Below, piece after piece: positions 24,105 to 37,219 of a DNA stretch of 64,000 nt. Source of the stretch: Seriola aureovittata (lineage: Eukaryota; Chordata; Actinopteri; Carangiformes; Carangidae). A program made the translations under genes and the position numbers. Under the pieces are notes generated by a model. It worked only from the letters and a program-made list of their open reading frames with translations, did no database searches and was not told the origin of the DNA. The DNA is taken from NCBI RefSeq assembly GCF_021018895.1, contig NC_079364.1, positions 11,425,885 to 11,489,884 of the forward strand, written 5' to 3'. The stretch's first letter is position 1; the number at the start of each line of letters is the position of its first letter.

Positions 24105-24747
24105 AATTTTAAATCTTTGTTGAATATTCCCTCCACTTATCCATGCTTTAGATAATCTTTTGATATAATCAAATGAAAAAGGAAACTGACATTTCAGGGG
24201 GGTGGAAATCAACATCATTTCCTTCCCAAACAGGCTTTTGAATACACAGAAGTATTTGTAAGAATTTGTGGTCGTGCTGAGGAATTACTATAATTGTGTC
24301 ACACTGGTGCCAAGCCAACGGAGGATCCAGCTGTCTGCCTTAAACTTTAATTTTTTCCAGTTATGAAGCTCTGGTGTCCAGTAAATGTAATAAAGCAAGG
24401 AGTGAAAATATCTTCTTACTCCTTGCTGTTATTTTCATTATTGATTAGGCTTAGTTTGATTAATCCTGGTTTGAAGGGTGGCCAAACCGGTGTAAACAGA
24501 ATGACTCATCAATAGTTACTCATCATTAATAACTTAATAACTCTCAAAGGCTTCATGGTTGATCTGTTCCAAGCTTTTTACACTTCTTGCTATTATTCAC
24601 TGTGATCTCTCGCTTTCTGTTTTTCTCTTTTCTCTCTCACCCTCTAGGCACTATTCACTACACACAAATTATGTGTAGACTGTAGGTATTGTTCTCTGTG
24701 TAGGTTAAGGCTCCCCTTAAGTTAGGTTTTTTTAATGATCAAATTAA

Positions 24748-25215
24748 TTAAAAAAGGTCCCATATTTTATACCAGCACCAAAAACCATCTCAATGTAATT
24801 TTACATCTCTCTCACGCTTCTCTCTGGAGCTATAGCAACAACAGGTCGGCAAATCAGACAAGCGATTCTGAGCCTCTTTTCTGATTGGCTGACTGAACTC
24901 TGAGTGATTGACTACAAAATATTGCAGATTTCAGGTAAACACCCAGATGAAACCAGATCCTGCAAGGTTGGATGTTGGGTCAAGGTGGGCTGGGCTTGGG
25001 GCATGGCTGAGATCGGTGACTGCTCTGTTGTGACATCACTAAGTTACAGAGGTCCTGACGGCTCGTTTTAAGGCTCACTTTCTGAATACAGGATGTGTGT
25101 GTTAATCCATGGACTGAGCACTTTGATACTTTCATAGTATTATTTTGGAATCTAGACCTACTTTATAATTAAAGCAGACATGGAAATCACACTCTATACA
25201 ATATGGGACCTTTAA
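24748..25215. mobile_element. TTAA-flanked miniature inverted-repeat element (piggyBac-like MITE)
   Basis: The left end reads TTAA then AAAAGGTCCCATATTTTATA (24748-24771). The right end reads TATACAATATGGGACCT then TTAA (ending at 25215). The inverted core, AGGTCCCATATT(T/G)TATA, is nearly perfect, and the TTAA at both edges fits piggyBac-type target duplication. I recognise the internal sequence (GTGACATCAC, TCCTGACGG, TTTCTGAATACAGG and the 3' end) as a common miniature element of percomorph fish. It is about 460 bp long and has no coding capacity, so any movement would have depended on a transposase elsewhere. Confidence 0.8.
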
Positions 25216-27494
25216 TGAACACAAGCTACATGGGTAAAAATAAACATCACAATTATTTCTGTATATTATTAATCTTTCATTAATATGTGGTTGTCCATAT
25301 GTTTGCAGGTACATTTGCTACACCAGCTTAAACTGAATGCTTTCAACATTGTGTGCACTGCTTACAATTGGTATTCAAAGAAAAAGCAAGCGCAAGACTG
25401 TGTGTGTCTGTTTGTGTTGAGTGTGTACATACAGTAGTTCAGTAAATGGGTGGCCGAGTGATGGGAGCTCATCAGCTGAATGATAATCTAATTACTGCTC
25501 CAGACCAAGATAGATGGAGCCACGTAGCAAAGCACACATCTTTGTGAGATTTAATTTGCGCTGCAAAAGCTACACAAATAATTTAGGACCTTGCGAGAGA
25601 TATGAATTTTGATGCATGTATATTAGTTATCGCAGCTCTCAAATGGGGTCTGTTACATAATTCACAGCATGCCAGCTTGTCGAGACAAACTGAGAGTCTG
25701 TCGAAACAAACTGAGAGACAAATTGAGTGCTGTTACTGCAGGATCTGATTAAAAGCAAAGGAGAGCGACATTTTGAGAGTTATTGAAGAGTGGTGACAGA
25801 TGTGATGGCTGCCAGTGACGGATACCACTCCCCCACCTCTGCCTTTGTGTCCAGCCTAAGTTAATTTGTTATCCAGGCTCTTTCTATTTGAAAAAGATGG
25901 AACATTAGACAGAGATTTCACAATGACTAAGGGAGACTGAGGTAAAATCATATTTGTATGGCAAGTAGCATGAGTGCATACTGCATGATCAAATCAATGC
26001 TGATTTTGGAGATGCATAGAAATGATGATGGTTTTCTCCTAGAGCTGACATTATTTTTGTAACATCTGACCCCTGGTAAGAGATGGCTGCATGTCTCTTT
26101 TCCCAGATATGCTTTGCCGAATTGCAATCTGTCAGCTGAAGACCTCAACGGTCTAATAATTGGATTTTTTTTTAAATAAATTGTAACCCAGTGAGGTCAT
26201 TTTAATCAATCCTTGTAATTACAAATTACAAATCATTGTGTGCCAAGGGAGCTTTGTGACATGGCTGCTGTAAAATGGTTCCAAAGCACTGGATCAGCTC
26301 CTGCACTTTCTCACCGCAGCGGAAAAGAAATGCTTTAGTCAGTTTTGAGTCTTGTAATTTATGGAGTTCACTCCTCAGGTTCTTTGCTCAAATTAATTAA
26401 ATTAGATGTGCCTTTAATGAGAATGTTAATATGTTATAATATTCTGATACCATAGTTTTCTGCTCTGACAGAATTAAAAAAAAAAATGGAATAAAAATGT
26501 AATGGTCATTAGGCCTGATGAAAAAGCCAATACATATAATCTGAAGCCTTTGATAGAGCAAAATCTTTCTAGTTGTTCTGCACTGTTGTACTTTGTTATT
26601 GTACTTTTATCTCTGCAGTCACTTCTGTCTCAAATAAACATCATGTATAATAATGTTTTCAAGTGTTTATAAACAGACAATTTATTTGAAAAGAAGTCAT
26701 CATTTGTATTAAATTATATTCAAAGTCTAATCGTAGGAAAGTAATGAAAACTATGTTCAAATATGTACAGTAGTATGATCACTAATTAAGACTTAATAAG
26801 ACAACCTAAAATTGCAGATGTGGAAGTTCCACCTTTTAAACTGTTTTCCATACTATCACATATTGTAATGTAATATTAATTTTACAGAGTTGCACGGTTA
26901 GTTACATATTAACTCACTCATGCAGAGTAAATCATGTAGATATTTAAACGTTACATAATATCTCATGTAGCCCAGTGTGAACAAGAGCCAGAAGTATAGT
27001 CCTCCAAAGCAATGGAGTAAAACAAGTACAAATAAGGTGAACAAATGAGCCGACAACACTTAAAGTTGTGTTCACAAGCAGCGCAGACTGGAAGATAGAG
27101 TAGCTGCTTTTTAACACAAAAGCCTATTGTATTTTTCAAATTATTTCTGTGGTGCACATGGTACAGTTCAAAAGAGGTCTTGTACACCACGACGGTTTAG
27201 TGACAGGTGCATGGAACCAAAACTCTGTAGACCGAACAGAAGCAAGGAACTCTGCACACTGTCGATCACTCGTGGTCCTGTTGCTTTCAGTTAGCAGTGT
27301 GCTGGATACAAAGGAGGCAAGTGCTGTGTGTTTGTATGGAAGAAGAGACTGGAAAGAAGCTGGAGATGTTGACAGGGACGAGCTTGTAGCTGTACAATTT
27401 GAAGCCTGACTAGAGTGTCTCCTTGTTAGACAAAACTTGTGAAAACATGTTTTGTTGCTAGCAAGCACAATGCAGGCTATTGCTGTTTGTGTGT

Positions 27495-27496
<2 letters not shown>
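25216..27496. other. Non-coding DNA with possible regulatory blocks
   Basis: No gene is recognised. The segment at about 25470-25690 is complex, non-repetitive and carries a CTAATTACTG core. The segment at about 26160-26260 has TGTAATTACAAATTACAA. Both have the texture of conserved non-coding DNA, but this cannot be shown here. The 110-codon minus frame at 27136-27468 is Ser/Thr-rich and unrecognised. Confidence 0.5.
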
Positions 27497-27548
<52 letters not shown>

Positions 27549-27584
27549 CATAGATAGATAGATAGATACATAGATAGATAGATA
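27497..27584. repeat. (GATA)n microsatellite
   Basis: About 22 tetranucleotide units of GATA are present, with two GATACATA interruptions near 27546 and 27566. This is a simple tandem repeat, not a CRISPR array: the unit is 4 bp and there are no spacers. Confidence 0.98.
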
Positions 27585-30500
27585 TTCAGTTTACATTGGG
27601 AACATTTTGTCTGATACAGACCAACAAAAAATCCGCCACAATAGAAAATGCTCAGATTGCTACCACAAACATAACAGGTAAGTGAAATGGTGAGGTTTGC
27701 AAAGGTCAGGTGAGTCTGGGAGTGTCTGCAGAACTCGAGGCCAACAGAGATTCATCTTCTCACCGTTTTTCAGTGCACTCACTCCCTCTGTCTCAGTCTG
27801 CAGCAGCAGCTGTTATTTCTCAAACAACGGCTCTTTTCTCCCAATTTTCTCTACTTTACACCTTACTCCTCTCTTTATCAGTTCTCCCCATCCCTGCCGT
27901 GTTAATCCCATCATTGGAATCAAATGTATTCTCCAAGTGTCTTGTTGACAGGCTCAGAGAATATGAATCTGGTGTGGAGACAACTGCTCATCTGCTGTCC
28001 TTCGCATATCCACTGCTCACCCCCCCCCCACCCCTTCCCCCGCGCTGCTTCATCCCCTCCATTTCTGTGTTGACAGAAGCCCATTTTAGATGGAGCGTCC
28101 TTTTGCGTCACGTACCTTTCTCATCAGCAAGAACGAGTTTTTTCACATATCCTACAAGGCCCTCTCAATCTCAGATTTATTGTCAGTGTGGAGGCTGAAG
28201 TTGACTGCTTCCTCTCCGTGATGTATTTTCATTGATGCCCTGACATTCTGGAGTGTAGAGATGAGCTTTTACCATCAATAAAACACTCTTTTGTTGCTGT
28301 AGACATTGGGGTCGCTGAGTGTGTGAAACAAGATGTTGTTTTGAGATTTGAGTAACGAGGAAGTTAGAAGACATCATTATTTATATTTGGAAAGACTGTT
28401 TTAGGACACCTTCCCTTTTCATGCAGTAGAAGTACACCTGTGATTTACACTATGAAGTGTGTGCTGTCTACCTTTCAGTTCAGCCTAAATGTCTTTCATG
28501 TTCCTCCTTTTAATACCTTAATAGATTTTTTTCAAATCCAAGTCTCCTACAGATCCTCTCCTCTCTCCCCTCCACCTCCACCCCACCTCTCATCGCATCG
28601 CATCTTCTACCACTTCCTTCTGGCTTCTTCATGTCCATTTGATGGTTGTATCCTTCACTTTGCCCTCAACTAGTGAACAAATCAACAGACACTGAGCAAG
28701 GCCAAGAATCACCCTTTTAATGACTTCCTCCTTCCCTTGGATTTGGCTGCATGTGCACGTACAGATTCATGCACACTGACTGACTGGCAACGTTCTGTGA
28801 GTTAATTCAGGCTCAAAACAGTTTTTTTTCTGAGTAAAGAAATATTCTTCAACACCCTGGTAAAATCGTTTCAAGAGCAATGACATTCATGATGTCTCTG
28901 GTGTTATCAAAATTGTTTTTTTTCTCTCTTTCTATTATTTCCATTAGTTTGCGTCTATCCATAGACTATTTTCAGGTTTTGTTCCAGCAAAAACTTTTAA
29001 TTGAAAGCAAACTGAACTGAAACTACCTCATAGCTCTGCCACCAAAGGGTGCCTGAAACACAATCAAATGACTCACATCTATTAAGCTCTGCATTATAGT
29101 TTGTTTAAATATGTTGTTTAAATGATTGAAATCATCTCTCTGAAAAATGTGTTTTGCGTATTCCTGATATTTGGCCCACAATGCTGACATAAGGTCAGAT
29201 ATGGTGTTTTAAAACATGTAATGCATGCTTCTACATACTAATCTTTAACCAGTTCTAACTAGTGGCAGTCCTGCCCAGGTCTTCTGCTTCCTGAGTGAAC
29301 ACACCCAGCTGGCACGCAGCTGGCAACCAACATGGTTAGATGTTGACATTTGGTTGAATATAGGTTCTGACGTTAGGTGACCAAAGTTAAATGTCAGAAA
29401 AACAGGTGGACTGGCCATGGGACCCTCAAAACATCTGTTAGTGTCTTTACCAGCTCCATCAGTGTCATTTGTGTGGCCAGTCCCAGCGGAAAAGTGCAAG
29501 GCTTGAATCTTTCCTAGTCCATACTGGTCTTGCTTTACCAAGATGGAGAGTCCTATGAGCTACTACGAGGCTCCAGTTTGACTCAGGACTGGCTTTTCTT
29601 CCCCTAAATGTATAAGTAACTGGATGGCTTCTAAATGTTACATGCCTGTTATCGTTAGTGACCGGCTACAGAAGGTATGATAATTCAGCCAACTTGCTGT
29701 TACCCATATTATGAATGTGTTCGGCAAACGTTGCTATCGCTAGCTGGATTACTGCCAGCAATGCCATGTCAGCATATCACAGCAATCCTAGCATTGGCTA
29801 ATGGTTGTGGCTGGATTGTTTTTTATTGGCTCTCAAGTACACATAACTTAATTCAGTTCTGCCTCTTGTTGGCGGTCGCTTTCACTTGCTGACTGAGAAT
29901 GTGAGGGGAATTTGTTTTGGTCTGAGATGCTCATTTACAACGATCATTTAAAGAAACTTCAAGTTCTGCTGTAAAAAATTTAACATCTGTTTTACATTAC
30001 AGTCACTAGAGTACAACGTCTTTCTGACGTTACACCGATGATTTTAGCAAATGACATGGTTTAATTCTCAATATGCTTTCATCGTATCTTGCAGGTCTGC
30101 AGCTCGGCCCGATACATGATGCCACAAGATGCAGAGGGCCTATGCAACACAAACTCTAGTTGGAAATTAAGCGTTCCAGGCGTAGCTTTTTCCACCAAAG
30201 GCCTAAATTATTGGCCAGTTAGCTATCGAACGGACTTCCATGTAGTTAACGATTCTAGTCAACACATGCCCAGAATGCCACCATTTGCCTGACAGTGAAA
30301 CCATCAATCACAGCAATTGATCTAATCCACCACCAATCCACCTTAACAAATCCTTTGAATAAACTCTGAATTGACTTGGGTTTTGTCCAGTCACATAGTT
30401 GAATTATTGTTCCACCCTTTCCGTAATCTGAAGTGTCGTTGTGTTGTGAAATGGTGTGTTTTCAGGGCCACCGTAAAGTCAGAGCCAGACAACATTTACC

Positions 30501-32814
30501 AAGTTTCCACAACAAGATGGACTGGATAACAGTGAACTGATCAAGTCGGGCCAGATACATATTAGACCCATCAGTACTTCTGAACTTTAGGATTAAGTAT
30601 TACACCAACCTTGGTGTGATAGATATGAAATGGGGCATAATTCAGTAACTGCATAGCCTATTTCTCAAAACACACCTGGAACCTTATTTTGGTAGCTAAT
30701 TTATTTCCAGTCCAATCAGAAGCAAGTTGAGTGATTGGTGCATTTGTCCACAACCATAGGAGCAAAACTGTGTGATGGTAAATGTAGCCTAAAGTTTGTA
30801 GTATGAAACAAACCTGTGGGTGCTTTTGACAGATCTTTCTTTGGCTGAGTAATCCCAAATTAGATCACAACCCTAAAACAGCTCAGGTCTTACATCAGTT
30901 TAACTTTCATGTGAAGTACGAAACATAACCAAGCTCATAATGAGGCTGATTTATTAATGTCTTGTATAAATAATTACTTTATTGCTAATGCAGTGGGTTT
31001 AACTCTCAGTGGTGAGCTCGCTTGTGGTTTGCAATGTTCAACCAATAGTCTACTAAAATATCTAGAGTGACTACGTGTTGATCTTTATTCAAGTTATAAA
31101 TATTTATGATGCCCATAGTCTCTCAGCTGTATCACTTTTAGTATATGCTTGGTTGAAGTGCATGTCCCTTGTTTCTATGTGCTTCGTGAACTTACTTGTA
31201 TGTTACATGTATGTTAACTGGAATCAGTGAGCTTGAAGCTATAATGTTGTTATCTATATATCGTGTTAGTTTGTGTGTATGTGTGTGCGTGTGCATGTGT
31301 GTTTACGTAGGAGTTACCACACAAGATCAGTGTGAACATGAGCAGCAGGCCATGGCAGACTTTCAGAGAGGTGCTGTTCCTCCCCCACAAGATGCAAGAA
31401 CATTCCTCATTTTCAGACCTAATTGATAATACACAGATCCCTTGGGACTGGAGTGTAAATCTGATGGGCTGGAAAAGTCCACTACCATTGATAATGTTTA
31501 ATCTTATTATGCTCTGCATCTGCAATGAGATTCATTAACTTAATTACACTTGAGCAAAAACATACAAAAGTGATCTCAAGCCTCACTAGTGCATATCAAG
31601 CAGACAGTTATTATTCACTCTGATTGCCAACATATATTTCTGCTTTGAGCTCTTCAATTTGGTCTTCCAAAGTCAATATTGTGACACGTACTATTTTCCT
31701 TCAACTGATTACAAGCCTCATTATGTACAGAATATACACAAGTGTACATATATGAGTCTATGCTGTATTGTGTATATGAGTTTATATACATAAATGCAGG
31801 CAGTTAAATATTATATCATTATACAAACTTAGATAAAGATGATTTCCCATGCATATAAAGTTAAAATTATTAATCTACATTATTTAACATTGTGGCCAAG
31901 ATTCTGCTATAGCAAATCCTCATACCTTAACAACAAAGATGGTTGATTGTAGTGGTAGTTTGTTGTAGTACAACCTAAGTAAAAAAAAATGTTGCAAAAA
32001 ATGATACATAGGAGCATTTTCTGACCTGTCAACTTATGATTAAGGATTGTTTGGAGCTGCTCTGATCAATATTTTATAATAACAATGAATCAGGTGACTT
32101 GATGTAATGTCAGGGGGGTCACTCGTAGTAATGAACCCACAGTGAATTATCACCAGGCTCCACAGTTACCCTCAGCCACACAGAAACTTTTAGCGTCTTT
32201 CAGCTTGTCCTTTTGGTTTTCACGACCTGAAACTTTACTTCATGGGTTCATTCTCACCGCTATCACCAACATCATCTTCAGCCATCGTAGAAATGTCTGT
32301 TTTCATTAAAAAAAAGCTCTGACAAACCTACTGTGCATTTCCTGGCAGCATGCAAAGTTAACAAATAAAACTGCTTGGTTAAGGTTAGAGAGAAAATATC
32401 AACATCGACTGCACATACTACTGCTGCCACACACCTTTTGCACCCAACCTCCTCCCTAAGAATTTTCCAGTGTGTCATGCTGCTTCCATCTTTGCTACGT
32501 AGCATCATTACTCACAAGACTGCAAAAGGCAGCTTGTCATTTTAAGCATTTGGATGAACAAGCAATGCTCTCATTCTTCCTGGTGAGAACCGGCTCATTA
32601 TAAAGGCACAACCCTGCACCGGGCTCGTGTAAATGAACGACCAGGAGAAACCAGGAGTCTGCCTTCACAACAGATACAGTACGGCTTGAATCAGATACAT
32701 CACAGCAGCACATTTCCTTTAGCTATTTGCCGCTATTTGTGATATATAAAACATCTGACGGTGTGCGGTTGTTAATAAAATGTTTGCGATACCTGTAGGA
32801 ATTGAGATGGATTA
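27585..32814. other. Non-coding DNA, mostly unique
   Basis: No recognised gene is present. C/T-rich patches lie near 27770-27900, 28015-28050 and 28545-28610. The 162-codon plus frame at 27710-28198 is Ser/Leu/Pro-rich and follows that composition. A weak repeat at about 29318-29395 is listed separately. A short GT-rich stretch lies at about 31269-31302. An A-run lies at 31981-31990. Confidence 0.5.
29318..29395 (+). repeat. Degenerate GTTG/ACGTTA-type minisatellite-like repeat
   Basis: The segment contains AACCAACATGGTTAGATGTT, TTTGGTTGAATATAGG, TGACGTTAGGTGACC and AAAGTTAAATGTCAG in sequence. These pieces resemble the units of a vertebrate repeat built from GTTGACC/CAACGTT variants. The copy is short and diverged, so the assignment is tentative. 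Confidence 0.35.
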
Positions 32815-32915
32815 AATTTTAATGACCCTACCTTAAGTAAGAGTTTTTAATGACCCCTCCTCAAGAATTTTAAAAAGGAGTGACCTTCCCCTGAGCAAAT
32901 AAATTTTAATGACAC
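32815..32915 (+). repeat. Degenerate tandem repeat with TTTTAATGAC core
   Basis: The decamer TTTTAATGAC occurs exactly at 32817-32826, 32845-32854 and 32904-32913. A more diverged unit (TTTTAAAAAGGAGTGACC) lies between the second and third. C/T-rich spacers follow each core. This could be a small minisatellite or part of a dispersed element. Confidence 0.6.
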
Positions 32916-35900
32916 AATAAATGTTGAAATAGTATCCTAGGCCATAGTGAGCTGTTGCCATCAGGGGTGCCAGATCGATCTACTTAGGCAGTGTGAGTTC
33001 ATTTAAAACATGTGTCACTGAAGGATTTTTTATGATAACAATCTTTCTATGAACTTTTCTTTAACTCCTTTTTGTTGCTTGAGATTCTTCATTTGCCTGA
33101 ATTGCTTGTTCATTGCATATTTATTTTTGTTTTTAAAGACTTTGACAATTAAAAATTGCTTTCTTTTTCGTGTTCGTGTTCATGTTCTTCAATAGGGCTC
33201 CTTGCATCTTCAGATGGTTACCTTCCGAGAACCAACATCAGAGAATACAGAAATGGATGACAACATCCCGTCGTTTTTTTCAGGTTACCATTACAAATGT
33301 CAGATTTCTGTTCATCCATACGTGGATATAAATGAGCAGTTACTGCACACAGTATAAACACCACAGTCTTTTATTTTTTCTCATCCTCTAATGGTTTTGA
33401 CAGGATTTGGTTTGTCTTACTGACAAATTTCCCAGATGACAGATTTGGCATGACAGCTACAGCCTCAAGATATGTATAATCTTTATCTACATGTATTTGT
33501 ATAATTAAAGTCTTCTGATGTTCCTTGTTTTTTTGAAAATGTGTGGGCTCTACTTTGCATTTTGATGTACTGATCTACATTGTAACTTTTTATGGCCCCC
33601 GTCTCTTGAATCTGATTGACTTAGTTGCCGCAAATGTTTCTTGTTTTCTTTGGACTGTATAAAATCTGGTGAATGACCACTATTTTATGATACATTTTTT
33701 TTAAAAAAGCCATTTCATAGTAAAATGTTAACCTACATGAAAACAGCTGATGTGATTTTTGTGGGAGGTTTTATGTTTTTAAAGATTCATTTGTGCCGAT
33801 TTAAAATTTTTCCAGCTTCAAAACGAACATTTGACACATCATGTGAAGCCTGTGTAGGTCTTCTCTGCAGCAGACATTTTGACTTGTCATAGCAGAAAAA
33901 GTACAGGTGTTGCCAATAACATTAATGGTGGCTCTGTTATATCATGGATTCATTAATGCCATGTGACAGTGACCCAAAATGCACAAAACCAGGACCCTGA
34001 ACTGAGCTAAATCATTAATTTTGTATTATTTGTCGTCACCTCAAATGCAATTTTTTAAAAATTCATATTTTTTATAATGTATTTAGACCAAGAGTTGTGA
34101 TTTTTTTTTTTACCCTAAAGTGTAATTTAAATTTTTTAGATCACAGATATAGACATGCTTTTTTCTTTTTTGGATGACAGGAGCTTTAGCATTATGCAGA
34201 GGCTTCCCCAGCTCCTCAGTGTGCAGCTAAATCTCACACTCTTGTATTAAAAAATGTTTCAATGCAGGCTATTGCACAGACTGTGTAACTGAAATATTAT
34301 TAATAGAGCACTGGAATAAATTCACTATTGGTAACTCCACAAAATCAAACTTAGATAGTAAAGTTAGGTCATTTAGAATAAAAACAATGGGGCTCAGTAA
34401 TTGGTTGTTAGGTACGCCCATTCACAGCCTATTCACATCTCTGTCTGGCCCACCCACTGAACACCATCAGCCACATTAGAGCTTATTCACTGAGAAGGAG
34501 AAGATATAAGGTCTGTCCAAAAAGTCACTAGATATGCTGCCAGCTGCTTTTATGAAAGAAAGTAGCTAAGGGCTTTTAAAAGTCGCCAAATCTAGTGAGA
34601 AAATAATTATGTTGCCAACACGGCTCAGTAGGAAACCTAAACCCTAAAGGAGCTTTGTTTGTTGATGAGCACTGGCCTTGTAATGTGGGTTTACAATGTG
34701 ACAACATTCAAGTTATTTTGTTATTTATTTGGGTTTGTATTGTTCTTTATTATTTATATTTTGAAAATTCTGATGTGAACATTTTACCTAAAAAAAGTAT
34801 TTAGATTTCATTCATTTTTTATTCTGGCAATTTTTTGCCTAGGGCCCCAACAGACTCTAGAAATGGTCCTGGCATTATGTAATTGAAACCAAATATTTGC
34901 ATGAACTGTGGTGTGGAACTGCTGTTGTTGATTTTACTTTACTTTTACTTTAGTAATGAGAAAAAAGCCTCCCTTTCAATGAGTGACATTGTCTTCAGCA
35001 TTCATTTCTTTCACTGAATAAGTCGAAAAGGAACACTTTTCCTTCAGCAATGTTCTTTCTTCCTTTTTGCATGATTAACATCATGTACATTGTATGTTGT
35101 TCTTTATCATTATGTAACTCAGAGGTTTGCATGTTGGTCTGAAACTAATGTTACCCTAAACTCTACTACAATTTTGTTCTCCATTGTTTCTCAATAATAA
35201 GTTAATTAGAAATCACCACATGGTGGCTATATCTGCATTTTTTGAACTGAGTCACTACCCCTCATCATTTTTATTTTATGATAGAAGTTATAAAATATGC
35301 AGACCAAAGCTCAAGAGATGCTACAGACTCAACCACTTTGAAGTGTATCCAAACATGATGTGTGAGCGCTCAATAGTCAGTCAGAAATGCTTAAGCATGC
35401 TCTTGAAAATAAGACTTACAAAGGTTATCGTGGCTGCATTGTAAGTAATTTATGAGAAGCACAACATCTGACTCTGATTTATTTATGTTTCTATTTGTCT
35501 TTGCTATATTTTAGAGGAGTTGAAAAGTCCAATATTTTGTAAGGTTTGGTGACATTTTGATCAAAGGGCTAAATTATGCAATTTATTTACACAAGTTCTG
35601 ATAAGTGACACTAATCCCAGGAAAAAAATCTCTGATATCATGCACAACTATTTTGTTTGTGAGAATTCAAATTTTATGTAAAAAAAAATAGACAGGAAAA
35701 ATTGATGATAACAAAATAAAGAAACTCATAACATTAAATATCAAAGCCCCCTGCATGTTTGGAATGACTTCTGACAACACTTTGGTTTCTCTTTAAAGTA
35801 CAGCCTCAGGCTTCTCCTTAACTCTTTCGAGTAACTACTGATCCCATTCCAGTTGTCTCATGTTTTACGATGTGAGTTGAGTGGGCCGAGGTACTGGGCA

Positions 35901-36470
35901 AAAGTGTTTTCCTCCACAATGTTTTCCAATCCATCCTCTTGCATCATCGTTATCATGGTAAATAATTCAACAGTTTGTTTCTAGATATGACCTCCATGCG
36001 CTTTCTCTCCCACTTTTTTTCCTTTCTTCTCTCACACAGAGTTTGGTGATAAAAAGAATAACCTGCTAATGCACACCTACAAAGATGCACCTCTCGCTTC
36101 TCTCGTGGACCTGGTCATTTAATACATTTTGTAGCCCTTTTTACACATGCATGCACAGTCCCACTCACGTTAATGCAACCCACATACTGTAGTGGACTGA
36201 TACTAGTAGCAGTCATGATAACAATGATTAATGTGTTCATTCTCTCACATCTACTCTCACTGACTGAGTGCACTGATAATTGCTTGTTGCTGATACTGCC
36301 CTTCTCGAAATGTTTAGATGTACAGTCCAAATGACAAAGAGCCTCTGGTCTTTAAAACAAAAAATATCTTATATTTCCCTTTCCTTATCTTTTCGTATGT
36401 TCCTGGATCAGAAATAGTGCAATAAAAACATGGTCACAAGAACAAAAGACAAATTCATCTCTAATTGTGA
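32916..36470. other. Non-coding DNA with a probable old repeat near 34.5 kb
   Basis: No gene is recognised. At about 34515-34640 the sequence holds AAGTCACTAGATATG and, further on, TCGCCAAATCTAGTGAG. These are partly inverted with respect to each other and resemble a fish repeat with ACTAGAT-type motifs. I cannot set its borders. A segment around 33897-34020 also looks like dispersed fish repeat from memory. The rest is unique AT-rich DNA with T-runs. Confidence 0.45.
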
Positions 36471-36860
36471 ATTGACTGCATTAAGCAGGGCTGCCAGAAG
36501 ATGTTTTAAATTGGGGGTGCTGTAGTGGAAGGAGCATTTTACCCCAACCCATACAATACAACCCATACAAATACAACATAAACCTACATCAATACCACTG
36601 CACACACCAAAAAAGCAGCAGCATCAACAACAGCAGCAGCAGCCAGGTCTCTAAAAAAAGGACTCCTTAATGCTATTGCACAATAATAGTTCACAGTAAT
36701 GCCACAACATTGCAAAACAAATGTCCACAAGCCCATTGCGCACAGCACACAAGAACATATCCAAATATGCAAGTTTTTTCAACAAAGTTATATCAGTTAA
36801 TAGTAATTGACAGCTGAATATTAAGCTGCTCGGCGGCAGTTTAAACCAAATAACTTACCT

Positions 36861-37219
36861 TGAGCTGCAGACAATGTGCTCCAGTAGTTACAATACTCCA
36901 AATGTGGCCATCAGGACGGTCTGGGTCCAGCTCCTCGGGACGGTGAAGGGTCACCACATCAACCGGTTTCCCTCTGCTGCCTCTTCACCCAAGCAAAACA
37001 CACAACCTGACCACACTCCGTCACGTAATAAAACCACTTCCATTTAGCAAACCAAGTTGATGTACATGCACGGCTGAAAGTTTCTTTCCCAAAACGTCTG
37101 GCCAGAAAATTGAAGTTGGGTGGCTGGAGAGGCTCCTCAAATGCCGCCAAGTCAGTCCTAGCCTGACACCTCTTAGCAACAGGCCCCACAGTGGTGACGA
37201 TCCTTCGATTAGCAATCAA
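36861..37219 (-). pseudogene. TTF-type zinc-finger (ZNF862/ZMYM-like, hAT-related) N-terminal remnant
   Basis: The minus-strand frame starts at ATG 37219 and stops at 36959 after 86 residues. Its middle reads PPNFNFLARRFGKE, then WFAKWKWFYYV and VVCFAW. This follows the TTF-type zinc-finger pattern of hAT-related transposases and ZNF862-like proteins: P-x-F-x-F-x-x-R-x-F-G-K, a Ser/Thr-Trp-Phe segment, W-x-W-x-x-Y, then a Cys-containing strand. The second Cys of the expected C-x-x-C is Trp here, and the frame ends soon after, so the finger is probably broken. On the same strand the sequence CTCAAG/GTAAGT gives a good splice donor at about 36861. A first exon with a degraded frame is therefore possible. 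It is either a dead transposon gene or a decayed domesticated one. Confidence 0.5.

Noticed and set aside
27136..27468. 110-codon minus-strand frame
   Set aside because: It is a Ser/Thr-rich frame with no recognised motif, and an opposing frame of similar size overlaps it.
27497..27584. Regular repeat array considered as CRISPR
   Set aside because: The unit is the tetranucleotide GATA without spacers, and the window is vertebrate.
27710..28198. 162-codon plus-strand frame, one of the longest in the window
   Set aside because: It is rich in Ser, Leu and Pro as expected from the pyrimidine-rich DNA beneath it. No domain or splice site supports it.
34636..34648. CCTAAACCCTAAA, plant-type telomere-like motif
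   Set aside because: It has fewer than two full units, in ordinary AT-rich DNA, and vertebrate telomeres use TTAGGG. It is a chance match.
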